NCBI GenBank assembly: GCA_024195265.1
Contig: JAJLRJ010000002.1
Location: 1,408,888-1,472,887 of the forward strand
Length of the DNA: 64,000 bases
Direction of reading: 5' to 3'
Source: Dendrophyllia cribrosa
Taxonomy: Eukaryota; Cnidaria; Anthozoa; Scleractinia; Dendrophylliidae
The position numbers and the translations under genes were made by a program. The notes under the pieces were generated by a model, which worked only from the letters and a program-made list of their open reading frames with translations, had not been told where the DNA came from and did not search any database. This document shows positions 34,173-45,385 of this stretch, piece by piece (within the stretch, counting starts at the first letter, position 1; the number at the start of each line of letters is the position of its first letter).

Positions 34173-34817
34173 GGGCCTCTTCATACGAGCCCGGTTGACC
34201 GGGCTGGCCCGCGTACCGGGACGGATTTCGCCTTGGGTTCATATGAGAAAATTCAGCCCGGTTTCCGAGATGAGAAAAGGTCAAAGTATATGTCTCTTTG
34301 CTTTAGCTTTCTCTCCTTCTGAAAGTGTGTTATAATCATCCGGTAAATGGCAAGCAACCACAGGCCCGAACATGAACTCTTCGTCGATATGAAGCTTCGC
34401 CATCTCCACTCGCAATTCCTGGTATTGAATTTGATTGTCCGCGTCGAAATCAAGGCTTCTGTACGCCATTTTAGACTTGTAGTTAAGTAAACAGTCGATC
34501 AATTGGCTGACCATCTCTGTTTGCCAACGGAACTTCCTAGGATTCGAGAGAGAAGAACATTCCTTACTTCCCGCCATGTTTACCAACAGCGCTGCTACGT
34601 CATCGACCATGTAACGCATGCGCTGTTGCGAAGAATTCGTCCCGGTAACCGGGATGAAGTGTTCATATGGCAAAATTTTCCAGCCCGCTTACCGAGATCC
34701 CGGTTGGAAAAACCGAGATCTCGGTAACCGAGCCAGCCCACCCTCACATATGAACACATAAAAAATTTTACAAAGGTAAGGCGAGATCTCGGAAACCGGG
34801 CTCATATGAAGTGGCCC
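34173..34817 (-). mobile_element. PIF/Harbinger-like element with Myb-like ORF remnant
   Basis: Ends GGGCCTCTTCATACGAGCCC and the near complement GGGCTCATATGAAGTGGCCC are flanked by the 3-bp duplication TGA (34170-34172, 34818-34820). Three-base target duplications and GGSCC ends suit PIF/Harbinger. Related ends occur at 46889-47191. Nested in the Tc1-like element. Confidence 0.65.
34281..34673 (-). CDS. Myb/SANT-like DNA-binding protein fragment of a Harbinger element
   Basis: A 130-codon minus frame contains FRWQTEMVSQLIDCLLNYKS followed by DFDADNQIQYQELRVEMAKL. This trihelix Myb/SANT-like pattern has Trp near the start, Leu-rich helices and an ADK-like turn. Harbinger transposons carry a second gene of this type that binds the ends and brings the transposase to the nucleus. 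Only about one domain is left and the nuclease gene is absent. Assignment is from pattern recognition only. Confidence 0.5.
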   Translation of the reverse strand: MPYEHFIPVTGTNSSQQRMRYMVDDVAALLVNMAGSKECSSLSNPRKFRWQTEMVSQLIDCLLNYKSKMAYRSLDFDADNQIQYQELRVEMAKLHIDEEFMFGPVVACHLPDDYNTLSEGEKAKAKRHIL

Positions 34818-34975
34818 TGAGTTGTTTTGGTTCAGTCTTCTTCGGCTTCTGAATTCTTATTGGCTATTGCACGAAAGAATGCGCATAAATTAAAAGTGCT
34901 CTCATTTGATTGGATAATTGCACGAAAGAATGCGAATTAATTAAAAGTGGTCACACTTTTGGGCGCCGCACTGTA

Positions 34976-36227
34976 AGTTAAACTACTTGTTAACAGAAAA
35001 TACATTTTGAATGTAAAGTTGACAGCTAGGCTTTTCGCCTTGAATTTCTTGACAAATAAAATAAGATCTTGTTTGGGTTTACTAAAGTGTTGAGTTGTTA
35101 TTTGCCTTTATTAGCATAAATGCGGAAAAAAGAAAATTGAAGCAGAATCACTTATATTAGTTAATTAAAAATTGTTTTGGCTTGCTTCGGGACTTAATGA
35201 GACGTATTGGCTGCCGTCAGACTTTCGAATTAAAACTTGATTCAGCCTCCGAAATCACGCTTAAGAAATGAACAAGCTTAAGCGGAGAATCAAGATTGAA
35301 TGGATTTTGTGTGGGTCAAACTACAGCGAAGTTAGATAGCGATAGCGACATTGTAGAACGATTTCACAAATATGAATATAGCTTTGATTTATACCGTTTT
35401 TGAATCCAAAAGAGTGGTCAGTGCTCTGTGGTAAAAGCTGTTCAAAGCACAGAAGGTCATTGAACTTTATCGCCATCCTGTCTTATAGTGTTCTTTGTTC
35501 TAAACAGCTCTCAGTATCGTGGGTATCTTGAGTGTTTTCTTTTCAAAACAAAATAGGAAACTTATATTGGCGCGTGGCGGAAAACAAAAACATAAAAAAA
35601 AAAAATCTGGCGTCAAGTTGATTTGTCGCCGCATGACGAAGGCACTGCATCTTTTTATTAAAACATTTACGAGTGCAATTTTATTGTTCCCAGATTTCGT
35701 AGGCTTGTTCAAATGAGTCACTGCGTGTTATAGGTGGTTTGCAATCAATCTCTAGAGACATAGATAACAATAGTGAAACGAACAAATGCTGGTGGACGAA
35801 CAAAAGGAGCTAATGAGAGAACTATTGTTTATGTCCACCAGCATGGCGGCGATGACGTAACATGAAAACCACCTATATTGCAATTAACGAGAGTGACTAC
35901 CGTACGCAAGACTAAATGATAGCATTTGCGAGGAATGCGGAATATGGTAATACTAGAAACGTAACAACCTGCTTAAAACGTTTCTATTTATAAAGTGCCA
36001 AGAAGTTTAAATCCAACATAAATTGCTCTAGGCAGTGCTGTTTCGTTTTTGCCGCACGCGCGCGCGCTGATGACACGGGCTTTACGGTAATTTTGCACGT
36101 GCTCGCACGAAAATGAAGTTTTTTTGCGATTTTTTTTGACGTCAGCAATGCAAAAATAAGCAAACATAACCGCAGATCCCGGTATCGCGATGTCGGGATC
36201 TCGGCTAACCGGACAGAAAATGTTTCA
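34976..36227 (-). repeat. Block B: inverted duplicate of 47075-48225
   Basis: Read on the minus strand, this block follows 47075-48225 closely (for example GAAGTTTAAATCCAACATAA near 36005 and GTTAACAG next to 34990). It lacks coding. Compared with its partner it has a 143-bp MITE insertion (35732-35874) and a deletion near 36185. Confidence 0.75.
35732..35874. mobile_element. 143-bp MITE inserted in block B
   Basis: AGGTGGTTT and AAACCACCT ends bound sequence missing from the partner block at about 47536, where GTGTTATATTGC is uninterrupted. The empty site defines the insertion. An internal hairpin around GTGGAC/GTCCAC is present. Confidence 0.7.
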
Positions 36228-36281
36228 CGAGAATTTAGTTTTATCGACTGAGTCGATAAGGTAAATTGACCACCGTAAAAA

Positions 36282-36330
36282 GATTCAAATAGCTGACGTT
36301 TCGAGCGCTAGCCCTTCGTCGGAGCGAATC
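36282..36330 (-). ncRNA. Hammerhead ribozyme motif, PLE2 left arm
   Basis: Reverse complement of the 41072-41120 motif. It is located 3' of the left-arm GIY-YIG frame in sense orientation. The core box is CCGACGA, one base off CUGANGA. Confidence 0.6.
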
Positions 36331-36420
36331 AAGGAATTGTGGGTAGTGTGTGGTTTTATATAGTAAGCGGTGGAGCTACGCTATTGGTGGAAATTTGGTG
36401 ACATGAAAAACAAATGTAAA

Positions 36421-38540
36421 TTAGTTGAATGAAAAGCGTTCGTTGATTCCGTGGGGTTTGAGAGTGCCGATTTGAAAGATGATTTTTTGTTCTAGGTTTT
36501 TACGGCTTTCTGTATTACCCTGGTGTAGGGAAAGGCCGCAGATTGTCATGTGTTGTTTAGAATGGTTAGTAAGATTAAAATGGCGCGCGACTGGTTTGGA
36601 TGCGTCTTTGTCATTTTTTTCAACGTCTCGTAGATGTTCACGAAAACGGTCGCCCAGTCTCCTCCCTGTTTCGCCAATGTATATCTTTTTGCAAAAAGTA
36701 CATGTTATGCAGTAGATAACATTTACGGAGGTGCATGTAAAACGATCAGTGATTTTAATAGATCGTTTGGGTCCTGTTATTTTGTCCGCGTTGTGAATGA
36801 AAGGACAAGTGTTACATCGTGTGCGTGTGCATTTGAAAGTTCCCGGTTCATCGTCAGATTTCACCGCAGTGCGCTCGTAACTAGAAAGTTGCCTATGTTT
36901 TTGTCACGTTTGAATGAAATTAGCGGGGGTTGTGAAAAAATTCTGCCAGTTTCGGGGTCGTTTTGGAGTAATTTGAAATTTTTTAAAATGATGCTTTTGA
37001 CTGTGTTGTTGTGTGGGTGGAAAGTGAGGGTGAATGGAATTCTCTCGTTCTCTTCCTTCTGTGGCGTTTGTAGTGCTGATTGTCTGTCGATCTGTTGTGC
37101 ACGTTGTTGGCCCGTATTAACAACAGAGTCAGGGTACCCACGTTTCTTGAAAAACTGGCACATTTCTTCTGATTTGTTGGAAAAATCAGAGTCATCACTA
37201 CATAGACGTCGAAGTCTGAGAAATTGAGAATACGGAATGGCGTTTTTAACGTGCGATGGATGTGAGGATGAATGTAACAGATAACTGTGGGAATCTGTAG
37301 GTTTGTAGTGCACACTTGTGGATAAACTGTTACCGTTAATTGAAATATTAATGTCAAGAAAAGCGACTGAGGTTTCGGAAATTTCCCAGGTATATTTTAG
37401 AGCTGGATGAAAAGTATTGACAGAAGTTATGAATTGATTAAGTTCCTCTTTACTGGAAGAGGTAGCGCCAATGCAATCATCGATGTAGCGGCCGTAGAGT
37501 TCGGGTTTGGTTCCGTGGTACTGATTAAAAAATGTGTCTTCGATGTGGCCTACAAAGAGGTTAGCGTAGCTTGGTCCCATTTTGGTGCCCATGGCGACTC
37601 CATTTACTTGTTTGTAGTAGTTTTGGGAAAATGAAAAACAGTTAAGTGTCAAAACTAATTCGGCTAAGCGGAGCAGTGTTTCTGAGCTTGGGTTTTGAAT
37701 GGAGCGCTGGTCGAAAAAATATTTTAGTGCTCGAAGTCCTTCGTCATTGGGGATGACGGTATATAAAGAGGTAATGTCCATAGTGAAAATTAATTTGTTT
37801 TCGCTGGGAAAACTGAAATCCCGGAAAATTTCCAGTGCGTGATTGGTGTCCTTAATGTACGGGGTAGTGATTTGACAATGGGGGCCATGATTTTGTCTAA
37901 ATAGCTAGAAATTAGTTCGGTAGGACAGCTACAAGCGGAAACAATTGGTCGGCCCGGATTGTTTGGTTTATGAATTTTAGGTTTGAAATAAACGCGTGAG
38001 GTTCTAGGAGTAGTGATGATGAGATTGTTGGCGGTAACTGGTAATTGTTGTTTAGTAATGAGGTCTTGGATAGTTTCTTTGACAATTTTTTGGTTGGTAG
38101 AAGTGAGATCTTTATCAACTTTGGCATAGAAAGCGGTGTCAGAAAGTTGCCGAAAAGCCTCTTGTCGGTAAAGGTCGGTCCGCCAAACAACTACCGCTCC
38201 GCCTTTGTCGGCCGCTTTGATAACAATGTCGCGTCGTTTGCTAAGACTTTTGAGCGCTGCCCACTCTCCTGTTGAAAGGTTAGAAAATTTGGTGTGGCGG
38301 TTAAATTTAAGTTTTTGGACATCGTGACGACATTTTTTGACGAAAAAATCTAGAGAAGAAAACTGGCCCTCTGGGGGAGTCCATTTTGATTTGCGAACGT
38401 TAAGTGTTTCAAAAATATCTTTTTCCGAGGTGTTAGAATTGTCTTCTTTGTCGTGGAAAAAAGCTCTTAATTGCACGCGGCGAAGGAATTTTTCAACATC
38501 TTGTTTGACTGAAAATTCGTCGGTTTGTTTCGCTATAGGA
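36421..38540 (-). pseudogene. Penelope RT/GIY-YIG pseudogene, left arm of PLE2
   Basis: Three minus-strand pieces follow each other: N-terminal/RT (38540-37790), RT palm to connector (37781-36861) with YIDD in GRYIDDCIG, and Cys-linker plus GIY-YIG (36864-36421) with YIGETGRRL. One-base frame changes separate them: one near 37855 between SLP and the YIKDTNHAL-like sequence, one near 36870. The N-terminal 90 or so codons found in the right arm are deleted. All conserved RT and nuclease motifs are otherwise visible. The frameshifts make it a pseudogene. Confidence 0.82.
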
Positions 38541-38567
38541 ACAAAGTTACGTTTAAGGCACATAGCT

Positions 38568-40981
38568 ATGTGCCTTAAACGTAACAATCTCGAAAAGGAA
38601 ATTATCCAATACCGTTCCGAACTTTCCAAAATTTGTCCAGCTGTCTTAGTACAATCAATTCCCGCTAAAATTCAAGAACTCAATGCTAAACTGTTCAACA
38701 GCCTTAACCAAATCAAGACCCAAAAACTTGAACAGTTAATAGGTCCTCAATTATCCGGCGACCATTCATTCGATAGTCACAATGGCGTCGTTACCATTCC
38801 GGAAAATTTGCCGCTTTCTAACCCAGAGAGGTCTGTTCTTAGTAAAGGTTTAAACTTTGTTCCTATAGCGAAACAAACCGACGAATTTTCAGTCAAACAA
38901 GATGTTGAAAAATTCCTTCGCCGTGTGCAATTAAGAGCTTTTTTCCACGACAAAGAAGACAATTCTAACACCTCGGAAAAAGATATTTTTGAAACACTTA
39001 ACGTTCGCAAATCAAAATGGACTCCCCCAGAGGGCCAGTTTTCTTCTCTAGATTTTTTCGTCAAAAAATGTCGTCACGATGTCCAAAAACTTAAATTTAA
39101 CCGCCACACCAAATTTTCCAACCTTTCAACAGGAGAGTGGGCAGCGCTCAAAAGTCTTAGCAAACGACGCGACATTGTTATCAAAGCGGCCGACAAAGGC
39201 GGAGCGGTAGTTGTTTGGCGGACCGACCTTTACCGACAAGAGGCTTTTCGGCAACTTTCTGACACCGCTTTCTATGCCAAAGTTGATAAAGATCTCACTT
39301 CTACCAACCAAAAAATTGTCAAAGAAACTATCCAAGACCTCATTACTAAACAACAATTACCAGTTACCGCCAACAATCTCATCATCACTACTCCTAGAAC
39401 CTCACGCGTTTATTTCAAACCTAAAATTCATAAACCAAACAATCCGGGCCGACCAATTGTTTCCGCTTGTAGCTGTCCTACCGAACTAATTTCTAGCTAT
39501 TTAGACAAAATCATGGCCCCCATTGTCAAATCACTACCCCGTACATTAAGGACACCAATCACGCACTGGAAATTTTCCGGGATTTCAGTTTTCCCAGCGA
39601 AAACAAATTAATTTTCACTATGGACATTACCTCTTTATATACCGTCATCCCCAATGACGAAGGACTTCGAGCACTAAAATATTTTTTCGACCAGCGCTCC
39701 ATTCAAAACCCAAGCTCAGAAACACTGCTCCGCTTAGCCGAATTAGTTTTGACACTTAACTGTTTTTCATTTTCCCAAAACTACTACAAACAAGTAAATG
39801 GAGTCGCCATGGGCACCAAAATGGGACCAAGCTACGCTAACCTCTTTGTAGGCCACATCGAAGACATATTTTTTAATCAGTACCACGGAACCAAACCCGA
39901 ACTCTACGGCCGCTACATCGATGATTGCATTGGCGCTACCTCTTCCAGTAAAGAGGAACTTAATCAATTCATAACTTCTGTCAATACTTTTCATCCAGCT
40001 CTAAAATATACCTGGGAAATTTCCGAAACCTCAGTCGCTTTTCTTGACATTAATATTTCAATTAACGGTAACAGTTTATCCACAAGTGTGCACTACAAAC
40101 CTACAGATTCCCACAGTTATCTGTTACATTCATCCTCACATCCATCGCACGTTAAAAACGCCATTCCGTATTCTCAATTTCTCAGACTTCGACGTCTATG
40201 TAGTGATGACTCTGATTTTTCCAACAAATCAGAAGAAATGTGCCAGTTTTTCAAGAAACGTGGGTACCCTGACTCTGTTGTTAATACGGGCCAACAACGT
40301 GCACAACAGATCGACAGACAATCAGCACTACAAACGCCACAGAAGGAAGAGAACGAGAGAATTCCATTCACCCTCACTTTCCACCCACACAACAACACAG
40401 TCAAAAGCATCATTTTAAAAAATTTCAAATTACTCCAAGACGACCCCCGAAACTGGCAGAATTTTTTCACAACCCCCGCTAATTTCATTCAAACGTGACA
40501 AAAACATAGGCAACTTTCTAGTTACGAGCGCACTGCGGTGAAATCTGACGATGAACCGGGAACTTTCAAATGCACACGCACACGATGTAACACTTGTCCT
40601 TTCATTCACAACGCGGACAAAATAACAGGACCCAAACGATCTATTAAAATCACTGATCGCTTTACATGCACCTCCGTAAATGTTATCTACTGCATAACAT
40701 GTACTTTTTGCAAAAAGATATACATTGGCGAAACAGGGAGGAGACTGGGCGACCGTTTTCGTGAACATCTACGAGACGTTGAAAAAAATGACAAAGACGC
40801 ATCCAAACCAGTCGCGCGCCATTTTAATCTTACTAACCATTCTAAACAACACATGACAATCTGCGGCCTTTCCCTACACCAGGGTAACACAGAAAGCCGT
40901 AAAAACCTAGAACAAAAAATCATCTTTCAAATCGGCACTCTCAAACCCCACGGAATCAACGAACGCTTTTCATTCAACTAA
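38568..40981 (+). pseudogene. Penelope RT/GIY-YIG pseudogene, right arm of PLE2 (more complete)
   Basis: ATG 38568 lies at the palindrome centre and starts an N-terminal region absent from the left arm (about 90 codons, Leu/Gln-rich, possibly coiled). Pieces: 38568-39611 (WTPPEGQFSSLDFF, KAADKGGAVVVW, PGRPIVSACSCP), 39620-40498 (GVAMGTKMGP, GRYIDDCIG) and 40538-40981 (TCTFCKKIYIGETGRRLGDR). The breaks near 39535 and 40525 are shared with the left arm. An extra C in a C-run at about 40443 breaks this arm only. Length summed over the pieces is normal for EN+ Penelope proteins. The enzyme cannot be made as one chain without frameshifting. Confidence 0.82.
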
Positions 40982-41071
40982 TTTACATTTGTTTTTCATG
41001 TCACCAAATTTCCACCAATAGCGTAGCTCCACCGCTTACTATATAAAACCACACACTACCCACAATTCCTT

Positions 41072-41120
41072 GATTCGCTCCGACGAAGGGCTAGCGCTCG
41101 AAACGTCAGCTATTTGAATC
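41072..41120 (+). ncRNA. Hammerhead ribozyme motif, PLE2 right arm
   Basis: Stem I can form from GCT (41077-41079) with AGC (41108-41110) and, beyond an internal loop, GATTC (41072-41076) with GAATC (41116-41120). The core is CCGACGA (C replaces the conserved U4), stem II GGGC...GCTC, then GAAAC and GTC, with cleavage expected after C41107. The changed core base should reduce activity. Confidence 0.6.
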
Positions 41121-41174
41121 TTTTTACGGTGGTCAATTTACCTTATCGACTCAGTCGATAAAACTAAATTCTCG

Positions 41175-42134
41175 TCTTCCAACTCAGCACGAGTGAAACA
41201 ACAAGTTCAGTGCATTTCCCGAGAATCTGATTTTGCTGATTCTACTAATTTGACAATAGCTATTGAAATCATCAAGTTCGCAGTTTTCAGAGGGCTTATA
41301 AATTTTGCTTTTAGTCGTGACAGATAGCATTTGTAACTTCCGAACATGAAAAGATATATGATCCATGCCCAGGTCTGTAAAACCTGGCGAAGTATCAGGT
41401 GTGGAGTTGTGTTTGTGGATAGCTTTTTAAAGATGTGAGATCTGGTCGCAAATGGGCATTTTGCAAATTCTTCAACAGCATGGTCCTCAATGAAAGATGA
41501 AAAAAGTTTTCTTATTTGACGTAGAATTAGTAGAACATTGTTTTCGAATAGCGAAACACCGAGTGTTATGAATCAGCTCTAATTCAGTGGCTTTAACTCC
41601 GCCGAGATCGCGCGGCGGTTTCGCGTTACTATAGAGAAAAATAGCCAAACATACGGAACATAAATACACAATTACCTCAGGATAGTTTTGAATTATTACA
41701 CCAATGATACTTGTAGGAGAAATAAATATTAGCAATTATGTTCTTCTGGCCGTGGAAAATGTGTTCTTACAGCCGATTAAATTGATACGTCGCCTGGCCG
41801 AACGTTTACCGTTTACTACAGCAGGTAAGCCGATGTCGATTTGCCAAAATTTGACCTTGAACATTTTGCATTTCGGTGTTATTTTCGAGGCCAAAAACGC
41901 CAAAGTTCAGCTGGAAAAGCGTCCAAAAATGGTATTCATGAAAGAGCAATTTTGTCTTCGTAACATGTTGCCTTGATTTTGTTCTTGCGGTTGGCTGTAA
42001 CTATCTTCGCCTTCTGATTGGATAACCGGCACGAAAGAATGCGAATTAATTAAAAGTACTCTCGCATGATTGGATAATCGGCACGAAAGAATGCGAATTA
42101 ATTAAAAGTGGTCACACTTTTGGGCGCCGCACTG
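41175..42134. mobile_element. Half of the Tc1-like element (inverted copy of 32711-33670)
   Basis: Reverse complement of the first 960 bp of the 32711-34973 element, ending with the same CACTG and TA (42135-42136). Its inner side is joined directly to the PLE2 right arm at 41174/41175, so the other half is missing here. Confidence 0.8.
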
Positions 42135-42198
42135 TAACATTGAAGAAATCATTTGCGTGTTGTTTTGTTTTGTAAGCGGAATTGTCGATACCTTATTA

Positions 42199-44315
42199 CT
42201 CATGCGCATAGCGCGCATGAGGTAAGGTTCCGGCTTCGTTTTTCTCCGTCATTTTTTTTTTTTTGGTGTCACATTTGTGCATGCAAATTTATGCACGCAT
42301 ACATTATTACGAACCGGTCGTCAGGTTACATACAAATTCTACAAAAATGGCTGCCGCGCTCGGCATGAGCTTGGTTTTCAAAACCATAGTTTTGTCTTAT
42401 CGGAGTAATAACACACATTAAAATATTCAAAATGGAAAGAGAAGGCTTTAAAGAATACTCAGAAGCCGCTGTAGTGGAGAAAAAGGATAACTTAAGCGAT
42501 GAAATCTTGCTTCGGGGAACTTCATACATTTTATTCAATGCGGGGCTATTTCTTTCGAAGAAGCGGAGTTTTAAAGAATTATCAAGCAGCCGAGTGAAGC
42601 CGAGGTACTTTACCGTAAAATAAGTTGGACTTTTCGATGGGAATTTATGTTGATATCAATTTGTGATTGACTTTTGTTTGTGTTCTCATTGGTTGGAGAA
42701 TGTTTGCAAAACGCACTCAAATTCAGTCGTAATAATATCCGATATATGTAAACAATACAATTAAAGGCCTAATTTTATAGTTCTAACTACACACGCGTCG
42801 CCTCGCTAAAATTAAAAAATAGCCCGGTCGTTTACTGATTTCATTGCTTTTAAAAGCAGTCTTTTCAAATGTAACGGAAAAAAGTCATGGTTTGGGAAAT
42901 AAAAGATGAGTGTGATTTCATCGGGATCAACAAATTAAATATTCAAAGCGAGTACAGTTGTGCAATCTTATATTACAGACGGTCGCGTAGGGGCGTAATA
43001 CTGTTTTTGAGAATTGCTAAAATTGAAAAATAGCCCAGTCGTTTACTGATTTCATTGCTTTTAAAAGTAGCCTTTCAAATGTAACAGAAGTCACTGTTTT
43101 GGAAATATTAGACGAGTGTGGATTTGATCAGGAATCAATAAATTAAATATTCACGGCGAGTACTGAAAACGAGTCTTAACCCATTCACTCCTGAGAATTT
43201 TTACGTTTTTGAGCGATTTTCTGCATTCACACGCCCCATAGGATTTCGTGACTCCATATTTGAAGTTACCATTGAAAGTGCTGCTGTTCTAAAACACTGA
43301 AGGCTCGAGTTTACTGGAAACGTCATTGTGACGACCTCATTTTGCTTGGATGATTTGCAATAAAGGGTCCAATATGAATTATCTACGATTTTTGGTAAGT
43401 TCACAGCCATTTTTCATCTTTAGTAGCTGCCTGATGAGCATCATTAAGCTTGGAGGTAGTCCAGAGTCCACTTCTCAATGAAGCGAGTTAGTTGTTGTAC
43501 TTCGTTTACGAATTTGGCTCGTTGCTCGTTGAACTGGAAAAATGGCCGCCTGGAAACGAAGCAGCTTTGGGACTCGACTCTGGATGAATTTCTCGACCTA
43601 CCGCGGCATATTTTGGAAGTTGCGACCACAGGAGAACACAACAAGCGCGAAATTTCGGCGGTGGGTCGGAGTGGCTGTGGACTTAGTATAAATATGAAAT
43701 GTGTGCGGAAAGAAACGAACGCTGTCAAAATTTTTGGCCATTTCCCAGCATGCAGTGCGGTGGTGATATTGAAAATTGAGGCAAGGTCAGTATGCATTAG
43801 AACGAGAGGCTAGAGCTCGGCCCGAGCAACGAATAAGAGCAAAAAAATTCGCTGCTAAGCTAGGACTAGGACTGAATTTTGCTGTGAATGTTGACTTTTG
43901 GGTTTGCCATGATGATTTGAATAAAAAAAACTAAAGGCAAAAACGTGATTTTTGTTGTTTTTCTATGACGTTAAAAACGGTCATTTTTGTTATTGTCCAA
44001 ATTCAAACGCTGATATTCTGCAAAAATCGCTGACTTTTTTGTGTTTATTGGGTATCTCAATTTGAGGACTTTCTAGTCAATGCTCAGAACTGCTAGTTAG
44101 GGCAATGTTCGCACGATTGAGAAAGTTGCAATTTTTTAAAGCAGTGGAGTATTGTACGGCCGGTTTTGGCCGGTGTAGGAGCGAATGGGTTAACGCGTTC
44201 TTAAGTGTGTCACGCAAAATTCGTTGAGGGTGAAGGGGTACGTGACCCATTTAAAATAAACCGTATATCTTTTTTATGCAAGCGCATGAGTACAGGCTAC
44301 CAGTGTAGCCTCTAG
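42199..44315. mobile_element. 2.1-kb insertion with TTA target duplication
   Basis: TTA at 42196-42198 and 44316-44318 corresponds to a single TTA at 48287-48289 in the empty copy. CTCATGCGC at the left edge and GCGCATGAG near 44281 are inverted, but the last about 25 bp are not matched, so the end structure is imperfect. A 3-bp TTA duplication suggests PIF/Harbinger. It contains the dispersed repeat 42745-43110 and a nested TTAA element. No transposase frame recognised. Confidence 0.55.
43180..44189. mobile_element. TTAA-target element (1010 bp)
   Basis: CCCATTCACTCC and GGAGCGAATGGG ends with TTAA outside each (43176-43179, 44190-44193). A 111-codon plus frame (43478-43813) has no domain I recognise. 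A fragment of the same family lies at 4110. Confidence 0.7.
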
Positions 44316-44530
44316 TTATAACAGTTATTACGTTAACGTATTTTGAGGTTAACCTCAAGAAAATGTTGTGTTCATCACATTTCAAAGCTCTTATTCCTGC
44401 ATGATTGATGCTATTTTCCGGGTATGATGCTAATTTAAGCCCTAAAGCGCCTGTAAGAGTTAACGTACAGAACGAGTTAAAAGAAGATTGAGACGATATC
44501 AAAAGGCAACAGAAGCCAGTTGAAAGGTGA

Positions 44531-45385
44531 ATATTAGGCCCGGTTTAAACGTCGCATTTTACATGCGCCGAATCAAATTGCCGAATTAAGCGCATGTAAA
44601 ATGCGACGTTTAAATCAATTAAATTCGACAGATTTGTATTAAATGCGAGTTCAGTCGAATATTCGACTGATCCAGTCGAATATGCGACTGAGGTTCGACA
44701 GTTGATTTAAACGCCGCATTTTACATGTGCCGAATCGAATTCATAAATTATGTTAATTATATTTTACCCATAACTCCACAGTTTTATGCTACATGACATG
44801 CGCACAGAAAATTGGCGGGAATCGCGAATCGCGGGTCTAAAAGAAAGCAATATGGCTGCTGTCGAGGATACTAGTATGTGTGGTTTGTGCTTCTCTTTAA
44901 CAAAGTTTACATGTTTGACATGCGGTCATTTTTTTTTTGTATGAAATGTTCCGTTTTTGAAGTAAACGAGGAAACACCGGGTTGGAAGCAGGATAAAGTG
45001 TAGCTCGTTGCGAAGCTTGTTTTCGGGAGAAGATGGAGAACGAAGTCAATGAACGAGAATTTGATCAGGAAAGTTCAAGTTCAAGTCTTCTTCTTGCTAG
45101 CAGGTGATGCACTGCCATCTGCATTATAAGTCGCCGTTTCCTGTTAGCGCGAATGGTGTTTGAGAGGCATAAACGCTGCAAACGCAAAATGTGCTCGTTA
45201 TCTTTGTCAGCCATATTGGCGGGAAACTTAGAGCGGAGTCTGGAAATGAAGATGTCACTCGCACTCGGCAATTAAATTCGGCACAATTAAATGCGACGTT
45301 TAAATCAAATGCCGAACTTTTTTAATTCAAGTCGACTTAAATTAGTATTAGATTCGGCGCATGTAAAATGCGACGTTTTAATGCT
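44531..45385. mobile_element. Foldback element with captured zinc-finger fragment
   Basis: Its left end TTAGGCCCGGTTTAAACGTC and the motif GTCGCATTTTACATGCGCCG recur several times in both orientations (44550-44610, 44700-44740, 45285-45380). The right end is not clean. The start coincides with the point where block E stops matching 48507, so it may be the insertion that ends the duplicate. Confidence 0.5.
44852..45003 (+). pseudogene. Cys-rich zinc-finger-like coding remnant
   Basis: ATG 44852 opens a frame with CGLCFSLTKFTCLTCGH (CxxC...CxxCGH). A nine-T run near 44931-44939 shifts the frame; after it CMKCSVFEVNEETPGWKQD continues to a stop at 45001-45003. The Cys spacing resembles a zinc-binding module. 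The length error in the T run makes it a pseudogene. Family not identified. Confidence 0.4.

Larger units (their letters stand above)
32711..34973. mobile_element. Tc1/mariner-like element, non-autonomous (2.26 kb)
   Basis: Both ends carry CAGTGCGGCGCCCAAAAGTG in inverted orientation with TA outside (32709-32710, 34974-34975). Each end has two subterminal copies of ACGAAAGAATGCGAATTAAT. No DDE transposase can be read. Its first 960 bp (32711-33670) recur inverted at 41175-42134. It hosts a nested Harbinger-type element at 34173-34817. The two flanks belong to different loci (see findings). Confidence 0.8.
36228..41174. mobile_element. PLE2, Penelope-like element as a 4.9-kb inverted duplication
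   Basis: Left arm 36228-38565 (minus sense) and right arm 38566-41174 (plus sense) meet head to head at CATAG/CTATG. They are nearly identical apart from about 270 bp near the centre present only in the right arm (about 38586-38855). Outer ends match to the base (CGAGAATTT at 36228, its complement ending at 41174). Different sequences flank each end and no target duplication is seen, so this is not a simple insertion. Both arms end with a hammerhead motif. Confidence 0.88.
42137..44530 (+). repeat. Block E: duplicate of 48228-48506, interrupted by 2.1 kb
   Basis: 42137-42198 plus 44319-44530 match 48228-48506 in the same orientation (ACATTGAAGAAATCATTTGC at the start, GGCAACAGAAGCCAGTTGAA near the end). 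The intervening 42199-44315 is an insertion with TTA duplicated at both edges. Confidence 0.75.

Noticed and set aside
36479..37634. Plus-strand frames over the PLE2 left arm, including a 197-codon one
   Set aside because: Antisense shadows of the Penelope gene; they recur as minus-strand shadows over the right arm.
41175..42134. Minus/plus frames of 60-90 codons in the Tc1-like halves as a transposase
   Set aside because: No DDE motif or helix-turn-helix pattern; they recur simply because the DNA is duplicated.
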